DNA from: Streptomyces sp. LaPpAH-108
GTDB taxonomy: Bacteria; Actinomycetota; Actinomycetes; Streptomycetales; Streptomycetaceae
DNA length: 64,000 nt
Assembly (NCBI RefSeq): GCF_000373625.1
Contig: NZ_KB891994.1
Location: 1-64,000 of the forward strand
Direction of reading: 5' to 3'
The position numbers and the translations under genes were made by a program. The notes beneath the pieces were generated by a model, which did not search any database, was not told the origin of the DNA, and saw nothing but the letters and a program-made list of their open reading frames with translations. Positions 16,498 to 25,489 of this stretch are shown one piece after another (the first letter of the stretch is position 1; each line of letters begins with the position of its first letter).

Positions 16498-17316
16498 TCA
16501 CGCCACCGAGGCGATCCGCATCTTGATGTCCGCCGGTGACAGCATGCCCTTCGCCGTCACATGGTCCCCGGAGGACTCCCCCCGCAGCCTGCGGCCGATC
16601 CACGGCACGAGGTGCTGGCGGGCCCAGTGGACGTCGTCGCGGCGGATCTCCAGCGTGCCCCGGGGCGGCAGCTCCGGCCAGGCCTGCTCCGGGTCGGCCG
16701 GGATCTTCACCCCGAGGGCCTGGCCCGCGCGCAGGGCGACCCGGGTGTGCCCCTCGGGCGAGAGGTGCAGCCGGTCGTCGTCCCAAGCCCTGCGGTCCTG
16801 GACGGACTTGAGGGACCACAGGTCGAGCACGGGGCAGCCGTACCGGTCGGCGACGGCACGGACATGCCCGTTGTAGGTCGCGATCTTGCCGCGCAGATGC
16901 TTGAGCAGCGGCACGCCGCGTGTGTCGAAGCCGGTCGCCACCAGCACGGTGCCCGCCGAGGCCGCGAGCAGCGCCACCGCCTGCTCGAACCGCTCGGCCA
17001 CGTCGTCCGGGTCGGTGCCGGGGCGGATGATGTCGTTGCCACCGGCGCAGATGGACACGAGGTCCGGGGCGAGCCGGGCGGCCTTGGGCACCTGGTCCGC
17101 CGCGATCTGGTCGAGCAGCTTTCCGCGCACCGCGAGGTTGGTGTACGTGAAGTCGCCTTCAGGCCGCCGGTCGGCGAGGAGTACCGCGAGCCGGTCGGCC
17201 CAGCCCACGAACGCCCCGTCGGGGCCGGGGTCGCCGACGCCCTCGGTGAAGCTGTCCCCCACCGCCACGTACGACCCGATCATTGATGTGTTGTCACTCT
17301 TCGAATCGTCTGCCAC
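16498..17316 (-). CDS. SGNH/GDSL-family hydrolase
   Basis: 272 residues with the four SGNH blocks: GDSFTEG (nucleophile Ser22), Gly in NLAVRGKLLDQI, GGNDIIRP, and the Asp/His pair in DDRLHLSPEGH. Members are esterases or lipases, or deacetylate sugars and peptidoglycan. There is no signal peptide, so it is probably cytoplasmic. The start is a GTG at 17316 with no strong ribosome site; an ATG at 17283 (eleven codons in) immediately precedes the fold and is a serious alternative. It is divergent from the tyrosine-phosphatase gene. Confidence 0.88.
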   Translation of the reverse strand: MADDSKSDNTSMIGSYVAVGDSFTEGVGDPGPDGAFVGWADRLAVLLADRRPEGDFTYTNLAVRGKLLDQIAADQVPKAARLAPDLVSICAGGNDIIRPGTDPDDVAERFEQAVALLAASAGTVLVATGFDTRGVPLLKHLRGKIATYNGHVRAVADRYGCPVLDLWSLKSVQDRRAWDDDRLHLSPEGHTRVALRAGQALGVKIPADPEQAWPELPPRGTLEIRRDDVHWARQHLVPWIGRRLRGESSGDHVTAKGMLSPADIKMRIASVA

Positions 17317-17632
17317 ATCGCACCATGATTCACCCTCGGATGTGACTTACGCGACCGTAGGAAGGGGTTGACGAACGGTGAGATAAGACACTCTTAAAGA
17401 GTTTGCCAATCACGGAATAGGCGGCGCCGATCAAAAGCGGGGTGGAAAAGCGGTCGGAATGCCGCGCCGAAAGCCCTGCTGAAAGCCCGTCGGAAAGCGG
17501 CGCCGAAAGGGACGTCTTCGCAGCTCCGGCGCCGGGTGGAGCACGGACCCGGGCGGGACGGAGGCGATGTCGTATCGTCGACTCAGCGCCCGCCGCCGAG
17601 CCGCGCGGCGGGGCCGACCGGGAGGAGCATCC
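17317..17632. other. Divergent intergenic region between the SGNH hydrolase and phosphatase genes
   Basis: No gene was seen in 316 bases. It holds a TTGACG hexamer (17368-17373), a 13-bp palindrome (annotated separately), and a run of degenerate short repeats with GAAAGC cores at about 17450-17517 whose role is unknown. Confidence 0.5.
17390..17402. promoter_or_regulatory. 13-bp palindrome ACTCTTAAAGAGT
   Basis: This is a perfect palindrome with 6-bp arms around one base. It lies 17 bp after a TTGACG hexamer, so it overlaps where a -10 would be on the plus strand, and is unusually A/T-rich for this genome. It is a possible operator for either divergent gene. Confidence 0.4.
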
Positions 17633-18430
17633 GTGACGCAGCAGGTCCCGTCGACCGAGCCCGAGCTGGCCGCCGTACGCAATTTCCGCGATGTGGGCGG
17701 ACTGCCGACCGTGGACGGACGGCGGGTGCGGCACGGTGTGCTGTTCCGCAGCGGTCATCTCGCGCACGCGACCGACGAGGACGCCGCTTTTCTCGCGTCG
17801 CTGGGGCTGCACACGGTGTTCGACTTCCGCAACGCGGCCGACCGCCGTCTCGAAGGCCCGGACGTGGAACTGCCCGGCGTGCGGAATGTGAACCTTCCGC
17901 TGAGCGACCCGGCCGACGGCGCCGAGTTCTGGAAGCTGGTGCGGGACGGGAATCTGGACCAGCTGCGCGGCATTCTCGCGGGCGGCAAGGGCGCGGACCG
18001 CATGGTCGCCTCGTACCGGAAGATCGTCAAGGAGCGCACCGCCGAGCACTCGCGGGTGCTGCACGCGCTGGCCGAGGACAGTGTGCCCGCGCTGATGCAC
18101 TGCGCGGCGGGCAAGGACCGCGCCGGGATCTCGGTCGCGGTGACGCTGCTCGCGGTGGGCGTGGAGCGCTCCGCGATCACCAGCGACTATCTGATGTCCA
18201 ACGCCAAGCACCGCCGCTACAAGGTCCGGCGCAGCGGCAGCCCCGACACCGCGTACACGCCCGAGGTGATGGAGCTGCTGAGCCCGCTCTTCGACGCCCG
18301 CGCCGAATACCTCGCGGCGGCCTTCGACAGCATCGAGGAGACCTGGGGCGACGTGGACGCCTATCTGGAGCGGGGTCTGAAGCTGGCCGACGGGACGCGG
18401 GAGCGGCTGCGCGCCCGCCTGGTCGACTGA
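17633..18430 (+). CDS. Tyrosine-protein phosphatase (PtpB/SidD-like dual-specificity type)
   Basis: 265 residues. The P-loop is HCAAGKDRAG, with catalytic Cys, conserved Lys-Asp and Arg, as in bacterial PtpB-type phosphatases that act on phosphotyrosine, phosphoserine/threonine or phosphoinositides. The N-terminal NFRDVGGL and LFRSGHLAHAT blocks are also typical. The GTG at 17633 is fixed by GGGAGGAG eight bases upstream; an ATG 22 codons earlier would add Arg-rich sequence. It is a single-gene unit followed by a hairpin. Confidence 0.92.
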   Translation: MTQQVPSTEPELAAVRNFRDVGGLPTVDGRRVRHGVLFRSGHLAHATDEDAAFLASLGLHTVFDFRNAADRRLEGPDVELPGVRNVNLPLSDPADGAEFWKLVRDGNLDQLRGILAGGKGADRMVASYRKIVKERTAEHSRVLHALAEDSVPALMHCAAGKDRAGISVAVTLLAVGVERSAITSDYLMSNAKHRRYKVRRSGSPDTAYTPEVMELLSPLFDARAEYLAAAFDSIEETWGDVDAYLERGLKLADGTRERLRARLVD

Positions 18431-18432
18431 GC

Positions 18433-18463
18433 GAGCGGCGGGCCCGCCGAGGCCCGCCCCGCT
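18433..18463. terminator. Hairpin between convergent phosphatase and small membrane protein genes
   Basis: GAGCGGCGGGCC pairs with GGCCCGCCCCGCTC with a two-base bulge. It directly follows the phosphatase stop and may serve both convergent genes. Confidence 0.5.
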
Positions 18464-18518
18464 CCGGCACCAGCGCGCCCCGCCCACGGCACGCCCCGCC
18501 CGAGCGGCCCCCCTCACC

Positions 18519-18641
18519 TCACCCCTTCGCCCCCAGCGAGAACAGCAGGAACAGGAACGCGGCCAGGACGTGCCCGAGGGCGACGTACACCACCAGCCGT
18601 ACCCACAGCGAGCGCGGCAGCTTCTCCTCGTAGTCACTCAT
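18519..18641 (-). CDS. 40-residue single-pass membrane protein (DUF6126-like)
   Basis: A small gene coupled to the upstream regulator by an ATGA overlap (ATG at 18641). The peptide starts MSDYEEKLPRSLWVRLVV, has one membrane helix (about 14-36) and ends SLGAKG. I recall near-identical peptides behind XRE-cupin regulators in Streptomyces. The fixed pairing suggests a joint function, possibly membrane tethering or sensing for the regulator, but this is inference. It is the last gene of the unit and converges with the phosphatase gene. Confidence 0.8.
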   Translation of the reverse strand: MSDYEEKLPRSLWVRLVVYVALGHVLAAFLFLLFSLGAKG

Positions 18642-19261
18642 GACGGCCCTCCGGTCGGGTGCCCCAGGCACAGCGCGGCCGTGGGGCTCTGGAGCAGGGT
18701 GTGGACGAACAGCAGCTCGACCCCGTCGTGATCCTCGGCGGTGAGCCGGTGCGGGGTGAGCGAGTCGAAGTGGGCACTGTCCCCGGGCCCGAGCAGATGG
18801 CTGCCGTCGCCGAGGCCGAGCCTGAGGCGGCCCTTGAGGACGTACAGCCACTCCTCGCCGGGGTGGACGCGCACGATGTCGGGCCGGGCGCGGTACGGGA
18901 TCTGCACGCGCAGCGCCTGCATGCCGCGCCCGGAGGAACCGGCCTGAAAGTAGGTCCAGCCGGCCGCGCCGGTGGGCTCCATGTCGGCGGCGCGTACGAT
19001 CGCGTCGCGGTCGGCGGTGGTCTCGCCGAGCAGTGCGGAGACGGTCGTACCGTAGATACGGGCGAGCGCGAGCAGCATCGGCAGCGAGGGCTGGCGCTGC
19101 CCGGTCTCGAGCCGGGAGAGATGGGCCGGGGAGAGCCCGGCGGAGGAGGCCGCGGCCTCCAGGGTGAGCCCGGCGCGACGGCGCAGGGCGCGCAGCTGCG
19201 GCGCCACGGCGGGCAGGTCGTCCCCCTGGCCCGCCGGTGGCACGGCGTCTGAGGCGTTCAT
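18638..19261 (-). CDS. XRE-family regulator with C-terminal cupin domain
   Basis: 207 residues. The helix-turn-helix (about 24-80) has LRALRRRAGLTLEAAA and SPAHLSRLETGQRQPSL. The cupin domain (about 110-190) has VRVHPGEEWLYVLKGRL and LLGPGDSAHFDS and probably binds a small effector. The ATG at 19261 is preceded by GGAGG with only one base between; a GTG at 19279 is the alternative and would give a leaderless or very short leader. Two TTGCC-5bp-GGCAA palindromes lie directly upstream, so autorepression is likely. Its gene is downstream of hpnO on the same strand but has its own control region, so I do not count it in the hopanoid operon with certainty. Confidence 0.88.
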   Translation of the reverse strand: MNASDAVPPAGQGDDLPAVAPQLRALRRRAGLTLEAAASSAGLSPAHLSRLETGQRQPSLPMLLALARIYGTTVSALLGETTADRDAIVRAADMEPTGAAGWTYFQAGSSGRGMQALRVQIPYRARPDIVRVHPGEEWLYVLKGRLRLGLGDGSHLLGPGDSAHFDSLTPHRLTAEDHDGVELLFVHTLLQSPTAALCLGHPTGGPS

Positions 19262-19281
19262 GCCTCCATTGAGCCGCACTT

Positions 19282-19316
19282 TTGCCTGTGCGGCAATTTT
19301 CTTGCCTCAGAGGCAA
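19282..19316. promoter_or_regulatory. Tandem operators TTGCC-N5-GGCAA of the XRE-cupin regulator
   Basis: TTGCCTGTGCGGCAA (19282-19296) and TTGCCTCAGAGGCAA (19302-19316; perfect 7+1+7 palindrome) are spaced 20 bp centre to centre, two helical turns, so two dimers would bind the same DNA face. They sit right at the start of the regulator gene. Confidence 0.8.
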
Positions 19317-19348
19317 AAACGCCCCAGGGCCCGAGGCTCAGCGCAACG

Positions 19349-20734
19349 TCACCGCCCCGCGACCGCCTGTTTGATCAGCGTCCGCCCGAAGTCCCACATC
19401 AGCCCGCCCCCGCTGTGCGCGTCGTCCATGACCGCAGTGAACGCCTCCACGAACCGCTCCACGTCCGCCTCGTCGATCACCAGCGGCGGAATCAGCTTGA
19501 TCACCTCCAGGTGGTCGCCGGAGACCTGGGTGAGGATGCGGTGCCGTTGCAGCAGCGGTACGACGACCATCTGCGCGAAGAGCCCCTTGCGGGCGGCCTG
19601 GAGCATGGTCCAGCGCCCGCGCAGCTTGAGCGAGTCGGGGCGCCCGAACTCGATGCCGATCATCAGCCCGCGCCCACGCACGTCGGCCAGCAGCTCGTAC
19701 GTGGCGGTCAGCGCGGCGAGCCGGGACTTCAGCAGCTCGCCGACCGTACGGGCGCGGGCGACGATCTGCTCGTCCTCCATGACGGAGAGCACGGCGAGTC
19801 CGGCGGCCATGGCCTGGGCGTTGGAGCCGAAGCTCGCGGAGTGCACCAGGACGCGGTCCATGGAGGAGTAGACCTTCTTGAAGATCCAGTCCTTGCCGAG
19901 GGTCGCGCTCACGGGCACATAGCCGCCGGAGAGGGCCTTGGCCACGCAGACCAGGTCCGGTTCCACGCCGTCCTCGTGCTGGTAGGCGTAGAAGTCGCCG
20001 GTGCGGCCGAGGCCGGTCTGCACCTCGTCCGCGATGAGCAACGCCTTGTGCTGGTGCAGGAGTTCCTGCGCGGCCCGCAGATAGCCGGGCGGCGCCTCGT
20101 GCACGCCCTTGCCCTGGATCGGCTCCACGACGAGGGCGGCCACGTCGCCCTTTTTCAACTCCCGCTTCAGCGCGTCGAGATCACCGAGGGGTACGGCGGT
20201 GTCGGGCAGCAGGGGTGCGAAGCCGTCGCGGAAGCCGCGCTCGCCGTTGACGGAGAGGGAGCCGGTGGTGAGGCCGTGGAAGGCGTGGTCGCAGTAGAGG
20301 ATGCGGGGGCGGCCGGTGGCGTAGCGGGCGAACTTCAGCGCGGTTTCCACGGCTTCGGTGCCGCTGCTGCCGAAGAACACCCGGTCCAGGTGCGGACTGT
20401 GGGCGAGGAGCCGTTCCGCCAGGAGCCCGGGCAGGGGCTGGCAGTCGAAGCGGGTGAGGTCGGCGAGGTCGAGGTCGAGCACGTCGTGCAGGGCCTTGCG
20501 GACGACCGGGTGGTGACGGCCGAGGCCCATCACCCCGAACCCGGCGAGCATGTCCAGGTAGTCGTTGCCTTCGGCGTCGTAGAAGTGGGCGCCCTCGGCC
20601 CGCTCGTAGACCTTGTCGAAGCCGATCGTGTGCAGCATGCGCGGGAGTTGGGGGTTGAGATACCGCGCGTGCAGGTCGTAACGTTCGGCGCCGCGCTCGG
20701 CGAGGAGGGCGCCGAGATCGAACTCCGTGCTCAT
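19349..20734 (-). CDS. hpnO: Class III aminotransferase of the hopanoid cluster (HpnO-type)
   Basis: 461 residues, fold type I PLP enzyme. Visible are the PLP phosphate site FFGSSGTEAVETALKFAR, the Asp in LLIADEVQTGLGRTG, and the Schiff-base Lys in VCVAKALSGGY. In hopanoid operons this enzyme converts the ribosyl-derived side chain (after HpnH and HpnG) to aminobacteriohopanetriol. Its ATG directly abuts the dxs stop, and its ribosome site (AGGAGAG) lies inside dxs, so it is translated as part of the operon. By sequence alone it could be an acetylornithine-type transaminase; the context decides. Confidence 0.88.
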   Translation of the reverse strand: MSTEFDLGALLAERGAERYDLHARYLNPQLPRMLHTIGFDKVYERAEGAHFYDAEGNDYLDMLAGFGVMGLGRHHPVVRKALHDVLDLDLADLTRFDCQPLPGLLAERLLAHSPHLDRVFFGSSGTEAVETALKFARYATGRPRILYCDHAFHGLTTGSLSVNGERGFRDGFAPLLPDTAVPLGDLDALKRELKKGDVAALVVEPIQGKGVHEAPPGYLRAAQELLHQHKALLIADEVQTGLGRTGDFYAYQHEDGVEPDLVCVAKALSGGYVPVSATLGKDWIFKKVYSSMDRVLVHSASFGSNAQAMAAGLAVLSVMEDEQIVARARTVGELLKSRLAALTATYELLADVRGRGLMIGIEFGRPDSLKLRGRWTMLQAARKGLFAQMVVVPLLQRHRILTQVSGDHLEVIKLIPPLVIDEADVERFVEAFTAVMDDAHSGGGLMWDFGRTLIKQAVAGR

Positions 20735-22642
20735 TCAGCTCTCCTGTTTCTCCTGGCCCGGACGCCGGTGTACGTCGTGTGCGGCGAGGCTCCCGCTGAT
20801 CCGCCCCGCGATCTCGACGGGCGTGAGCCCGATGTCCGCCAGTACCTCGGCCCGCTTGGCGTGGGCGAGGAACTGCTCCGGAATCCCGAACCGCCGTACG
20901 GGCACGTCCACATCGGCGTCCCCGAGCGCGAGCGCGACGGCCGACCCGACCCCGGCGGAGCGGCTGTTGTCCTCGACGACTGCCACCAGCCGGTGTTCGG
21001 CGGCGAGTTGGGGCAGCGCCGGGTCGACGGGCTTGACCCAGCGGGGGTCGACGACCGTGCAGCCGATCCCGCGTGCCGTGAGGAGGTTCGCCGCCTGGAG
21101 GCATACGGAGGCCATCACGCCGACGGCGACCAGCAGGACCTGGGGCTGTTCGTCGCGGTGGAGGACGTCCATGCCGCCCACCTGGCCGACCGCCGGGATC
21201 TCCGGTCCGGCGGACTCCTTGGGGAAGCGGACCAGCGTGGGCGCGTCGTCCACGGCGACGGCTTCCCGTAGCTGGGAGCGGAGTTGGACGGCGTCGCGCG
21301 GGGCGGCGATGCGCAGTCCGGGGACGACCTGGAGGACGGACATGTCCCACATGCCGTTGTGCGAGGCGCCGTCCACGCCCGTGACCCCGGCCCGGTCCAG
21401 GACGAAGGTGACCCCGCAGCGGTGCAGGGCGACGTCCATGAGGAGCTGGTCGAAGGCGCGGTTGAGGAAGGTGGCGTAGACGGCGACGACCGGGTGCAGT
21501 CCGCCGGTGGCGAGTCCGGCGGCGGAGACGGCCGCGTGCTGTTCCGCGATGCCCACGTCCCACACCCGGTCGGGGAAGCGCTCGGCGAAGCGGCCGAGGC
21601 CGACGGGGTGGAGCATGGCCGCCGTTATGGCGACGACGTCCTCGCGCTCCTCGCCGATGCGGACGATCTCGTCCTCGAACACCGAGGTCCAGGAAGGCCC
21701 GTTGGAGGGGGCGAGCGGGGCGCAGGTGAGCGGGTCCATCACGCCGACGGTGTGGAAGTGGTCGGCCTCGTCCGCGAGGGCGGGCGCGTAGCCCCGGCCC
21801 TTCTCGGTGAGGCAGTGGACGAGGACGGGGCCGTGGAAGCGTTTCGCGCGGCGCAGCGCGGACTCGACGGCGCCGATGTCGTGGCCGTCGATGGGGCCGA
21901 CGTACTTCAGGCCCAGGTCCTCGAACATGCCCTGCGGGGCGAAGGCGTCCTTGAAGCCCTTCTTGGCGCCGTGCAGGGCCTCGTAGACGTACTTGCCGAC
22001 GATCGGGGTGCCCCGGATCACCTGCTTGCCCCAGGCGAGGGCCTGTTCGTAGCCGTCGGTGGTGCGCAGGGTGGCGAGATGGTTGGCGAGGCCGCCGATG
22101 GTGGGGGCGTAGGAGCGTTCGTTGTCGTTGACGACGATGATGAGCGGGCGGTCCTTGGCGGCGGCGATGTTGTTCAGCGCCTCCCAGGCCATGCCGCCGG
22201 TCAGCGCGCCGTCACCGATGACGGCGACCACATGGCCGCGCTCCCCCAGCACCTGGCGGGCCTTGGCGAGGCCGTCGGCCCAGCCGAGCGCGGTGGAGGC
22301 GTGGCTGTTCTCGATGACGTCGTGCTCGGACTCCTCGCGCGAGGGGTAGCCGGACAGACCGCCCTTGCCGCGCAGCTTGGAGAAGTCCTGACGTCCCGTC
22401 AGCAGCTTGTGCACATAGCTCTGGTGGCCGGTGTCCCACAGGATGCGGTCCACGGGCGACTCGAAGACCCGGTGCAGGGCGATGGAGAGTTCCACCACGC
22501 CCAGGTTGGGCCCGAGATGGCCGCCGGTCCGGGACACCGCGTCCACCAGGAACTGCCGTACGTCGGCGGACAGTTCGCCCAGCTCTTCCTTCGTCAGCGC
22601 CTTCAGATCACGTGGTCCCCGGATTCTTTCCAGAATCGTCAC
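20735..22642 (-). CDS. dxs: 1-deoxy-D-xylulose-5-phosphate synthase
   Basis: 635 residues, full length. The thiamine diphosphate site has [18 protein letters not shown] followed by the Asn-containing [11 protein letters not shown]. The transketolase domain carries [11 protein letters not shown] and HNGMWD. It condenses pyruvate and glyceraldehyde 3-phosphate, the first MEP-pathway step, in the cytoplasm. It sits between ispG and hpnO in the hopanoid operon, so it is probably a second, dedicated copy beside a housekeeping dxs elsewhere. That is a common Streptomyces arrangement that cannot be checked in this window. Confidence 0.95.
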   Translation of the reverse strand: MTILERIRGPRDLKALTKEELGELSADVRQFLVDAVSRTGGHLGPNLGVVELSIALHRVFESPVDRILWDTGHQSYVHKLLTGRQDFSKLRGKGGLSGYPSREESEHDVIENSHASTALGWADGLAKARQVLGERGHVVAVIGDGALTGGMAWEALNNIAAAKDRPLIIVVNDNERSYAPTIGGLANHLATLRTTDGYEQALAWGKQVIRGTPIVGKYVYEALHGAKKGFKDAFAPQGMFEDLGLKYVGPIDGHDIGAVESALRRAKRFHGPVLVHCLTEKGRGYAPALADEADHFHTVGVMDPLTCAPLAPSNGPSWTSVFEDEIVRIGEEREDVVAITAAMLHPVGLGRFAERFPDRVWDVGIAEQHAAVSAAGLATGGLHPVVAVYATFLNRAFDQLLMDVALHRCGVTFVLDRAGVTGVDGASHNGMWDMSVLQVVPGLRIAAPRDAVQLRSQLREAVAVDDAPTLVRFPKESAGPEIPAVGQVGGMDVLHRDEQPQVLLVAVGVMASVCLQAANLLTARGIGCTVVDPRWVKPVDPALPQLAAEHRLVAVVEDNSRSAGVGSAVALALGDADVDVPVRRFGIPEQFLAHAKRAEVLADIGLTPVEIAGRISGSLAAHDVHRRPGQEKQES

Positions 22643-22678
22643 GCCGGCCCCCTCTCGGTCCGTGTGCCGTGCCCTGTC

Positions 22679-23815
22679 TCAACTCGCCTGTTCCGACTCC
22701 TCGTTGGCTTCCTCCGCGAGCCGCATCGCCTCCTCGATGAGCGTTTCCACGATCTTCGACTCCGGGACGGTCTTGATGACTTCGCCCTTGACGAAGATCT
22801 GGCCCTTGCCGTTGCCGGAGGCGACGCCGAGGTCGGCCTCGCGGGCCTCGCCCGGGCCGTTCACCACGCAGCCCATGACCGCGACGCGCAACGGGACCTC
22901 CATGCCCGTCAGCCCGGCCGTGACCTCCTCGGCCAGCTTGTACACGTCCACCTGGGCACGGCCGCAGGACGGGCAGGAGACGATCTCCAGGCCGCGCTGC
23001 TTGAGGTTCAGGGACTCCAGGATCTGCAGGCCCACCTTGACCTCCTCGGCGGGCGGGGCCGACAGGGAGACCCGGATCGTGTCACCGATGCCCTGGGAGA
23101 GCAGCGCGCCGAAGGCCACCGCCGACTTGATCGTGCCCTGGAACGCGGGGCCCGCCTCGGTCACACCGAGGTGGAGGGGGTAGTCGCACTGCGCGGCCAG
23201 CTGCCGGTACGCCTCGATCATCACGACCGGGTCGTTGTGCTTCACCGAGATCTTGATGTCCCGGAAGTCGTGCTCCTCGAAGAGGGACGCCTCCCACAGC
23301 GCCGACTCCACCAGCGCCTCGGGGGTCGCCTTGCCGTACTTCTGCAGGAGGCGGCGGTCCAGGGAACCCGCGTTCACCCCGATGCGGATCGGGGTGCCGT
23401 GGTCCTTCGCCGCCCGCGCGATCTCCTTGACCTTGTCGTCGAACTGCTTGATGTTGCCCGGATTCACCCGGACCGCCGCACACCCCGCCTCGATCGCCGC
23501 GAAGACGTACTTCGGCTGGAAGTGGATGTCCGCGATCACCGGGATCTGCGACTTCCGCGCGATCGTCGCCAGCGCGTCCGCGTCGTCCTGCGTCGGACAC
23601 GCCACCCGCACGATCTGGCAGCCCGACGCCGTCAGCTCCGCGATCTGCTGCAACGTCGACCCGATGTCCGACGTACGCGTCGTCGTCATGGACTGCACGG
23701 ACACCGGCGCCCCGCCCCCGACGGGCACCGCGCCCACATGGATCTGGCGCGATGTCCGCCGGGGCGCGAGCGCCCGGGGCGGTACCTCGGGAACGCCCAG
23801 GGATACGGCGGTCAC
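22679..23815 (-). CDS. ispG: (E)-4-hydroxy-3-methylbut-2-enyl-diphosphate synthase
   Basis: 378 residues, the short bacterial form. The TIM-barrel part has [11 protein letters not shown] and [10 protein letters not shown]. The [4Fe-4S] cysteines are in [11 protein letters not shown] and GCVVNGPGE. It reductively converts MEcPP to HMBPP, the penultimate MEP step. The start is a GTG at 23815, four bases after the hpnH stop. With dxs it supplies C5 units for squalene. It is probably a cluster-borne paralogue of a housekeeping ispG. Confidence 0.95.
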   Translation of the reverse strand: MTAVSLGVPEVPPRALAPRRTSRQIHVGAVPVGGGAPVSVQSMTTTRTSDIGSTLQQIAELTASGCQIVRVACPTQDDADALATIARKSQIPVIADIHFQPKYVFAAIEAGCAAVRVNPGNIKQFDDKVKEIARAAKDHGTPIRIGVNAGSLDRRLLQKYGKATPEALVESALWEASLFEEHDFRDIKISVKHNDPVVMIEAYRQLAAQCDYPLHLGVTEAGPAFQGTIKSAVAFGALLSQGIGDTIRVSLSAPPAEEVKVGLQILESLNLKQRGLEIVSCPSCGRAQVDVYKLAEEVTAGLTGMEVPLRVAVMGCVVNGPGEAREADLGVASGNGKGQIFVKGEVIKTVPESKIVETLIEEAMRLAEEANEESEQAS

Positions 23816-23819
23816 GGCC

Positions 23820-24842
23820 TCACTCCCGGTTTCCTGAGACGGTCTCGCGCATGGCCCGCAGCGACTCCTTGAGGGAGCCCATGGTGGCGAGGACGGCGGT
23901 GGGCTCGTAGCCGCAGTGCGCCATGCAGTTGGCGCAGCGCGGGTCCTTGCCGCGGCCGTACTTGTCCCAGTCGGTGTCCTCGATGAGCTGGCGGTACGTG
24001 GGCACGTAGCCGTCGCTCATCAGGTAGCAGGGGCGCTGCCAGCCGAAGAGGGAGTAGTTGGGGATCGCCCAGGCGGTGCAGGGGAAGTCGACCTTGCCCT
24101 CCAGGAAGTCCAGGAAGAGCGGGGAGTGGTTGAGCCGCCAGCGCCTGCGGTTGCCGCCGGAGAAGGCCTTCTTGAACAGCTCGCGGGTCTGCTCGACGCC
24201 GAGGAAGTGCTCCTGGTCGGGCGCCTTCTCGTAGGCGTAGGCGGGCGAGATCATCATCTCGTCCACCTTGAGGTCGTCGTTGAGGAAGTTCAGGACCTCG
24301 ACGATGGTCTGCGGGGTGTCGGTGTTGAAGAACGTGGAGTTGGTGGTGACGCGGAAGCCGCGCCGCTGGGCCTCCTTGATGGCCTCCACGGCCTCGTCGA
24401 ACACGCCCTCCTTGGCCACGGACTCGTCGTGCCGCTCGCGCAGCCCGTCGATGTGCACCGCGAAGGCGAAGTAGGGCGAGGGGGTGAACTTGTCCATCTT
24501 CTTGCGCAGCAGCATGGCGTTGGTGCACAGGAAGACGTATTTGCGCTTGGCGACCAGCTGGCGCACGATCTCGTCGATCTGCGGGTGCATCAGCGGCTCG
24601 CCACCGGCGATGGACACCATCGGCGCGCCGGACTCGAGAACGGCGCCCACGGCCTGGGCGACGGGCATCCGCTGCTTGAGCACCCCGGCGGGGTGCTGGA
24701 TCTTGCCGCAGCCCTCGCACTTCAGGTTACAGGCGAAGAGCGGTTCGAGCTCGACGATCAGCGGGAACTTGTCCCGCTTGCGGAGCTTCTGTTCCGCCAG
24801 GTACGTAGCGACCTTGATGGACTGACGCAACGGCATGGCCAT
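23820..24842 (-). CDS. hpnH: Hopanoid biosynthesis radical SAM protein HpnH
   Basis: 340 residues. The radical SAM cluster motif is CNLKCEGC (Cys38, Cys42, Cys45). [10 protein letters not shown] is the GGE motif, and C-terminal cysteines in CANCMAHCG probably bind an additional cluster. It joins the adenosyl group of SAM to hopene to give adenosylhopane. The ATG at 24842 is chosen because GGAGG lies eight bases upstream; an earlier in-frame start has no ribosome site. It is five bases downstream of hpnG. Confidence 0.95.
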   Translation of the reverse strand: MAMPLRQSIKVATYLAEQKLRKRDKFPLIVELEPLFACNLKCEGCGKIQHPAGVLKQRMPVAQAVGAVLESGAPMVSIAGGEPLMHPQIDEIVRQLVAKRKYVFLCTNAMLLRKKMDKFTPSPYFAFAVHIDGLRERHDESVAKEGVFDEAVEAIKEAQRRGFRVTTNSTFFNTDTPQTIVEVLNFLNDDLKVDEMMISPAYAYEKAPDQEHFLGVEQTRELFKKAFSGGNRRRWRLNHSPLFLDFLEGKVDFPCTAWAIPNYSLFGWQRPCYLMSDGYVPTYRQLIEDTDWDKYGRGKDPRCANCMAHCGYEPTAVLATMGSLKESLRAMRETVSGNRE

Positions 24843-24847
24843 CTGGC

Positions 24848-25489
24848 TCACCTCCGGGGGAGCGGCAAGGAACGGTGCCATTCGAAAAACGCGGGAAGTA
24901 CGGAACGCAACACACGGAAGGCCGATATTCCACCGCGTACCGTTCCGATGCGGACGAGTTCATGTTCTGGAGCGTCCACGACCACCCGTACGGCCGCAAC
25001 CTGGCGGGCACCGACGCGGACGGCGGTCAGCAGGGTGGCGGCCGATTCCATGTCCACCGCGATGGCGCCGGTGGCCAGGAGGTCGGCGCGCTCGGGGCCG
25101 CGCACCACGTGGTCGGAGCCGGTCAGGGGACCGGTGTGGACGGTACGGCCGGGCAGGGCCCGGGTCAGCTCCTTGACGAGCAGATCGGTACGGACGCACG
25201 GCACGGTGCCGCGCGGGTCTCGGGTCTCCTCGGCGACCACGAGGTCGCCGGGGTGCATGCCGGGCGCGAGCCCGGCGCAGAAGCCGGTGGCCAGGACGGC
25301 GGCACCGGCGAGGTCGGGTGTGGCCAGCATCCGGCCGACGACCCGCTGCGCCGCGCGCGGGCCCATGCCCGTGCGGACGACGACGGGCCTGCTGCCGGAA
25401 CCGCCGCGGTCGCCGGTGCGCAGGGCGAGGCGTTCGATGCCGAGCGCGCAGGCGATCAGCAGCGGTGCCGGGGCGGGCCGGGTGGTCAT
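24848..25489 (-). CDS. hpnG: Hopanoid nucleosidase/phosphorylase HpnG
   Basis: 213 residues of the purine nucleosidase/phosphorylase fold: RTGMGPRAAQRVV, VLATGFCAGLAPGMHPGDLVVAEETRD and the substrate-site VDMESAATL. HpnG removes adenine from adenosylhopane, giving ribosylhopane or its phosphorylated form. Its ATG directly abuts the shc stop. Somewhat short for the family, but all core blocks are present. Confidence 0.9.
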   Translation of the reverse strand: MTTRPAPAPLLIACALGIERLALRTGDRGGSGSRPVVVRTGMGPRAAQRVVGRMLATPDLAGAAVLATGFCAGLAPGMHPGDLVVAEETRDPRGTVPCVRTDLLVKELTRALPGRTVHTGPLTGSDHVVRGPERADLLATGAIAVDMESAATLLTAVRVGARQVAAVRVVVDAPEHELVRIGTVRGGISAFRVLRSVLPAFFEWHRSLPLPRR

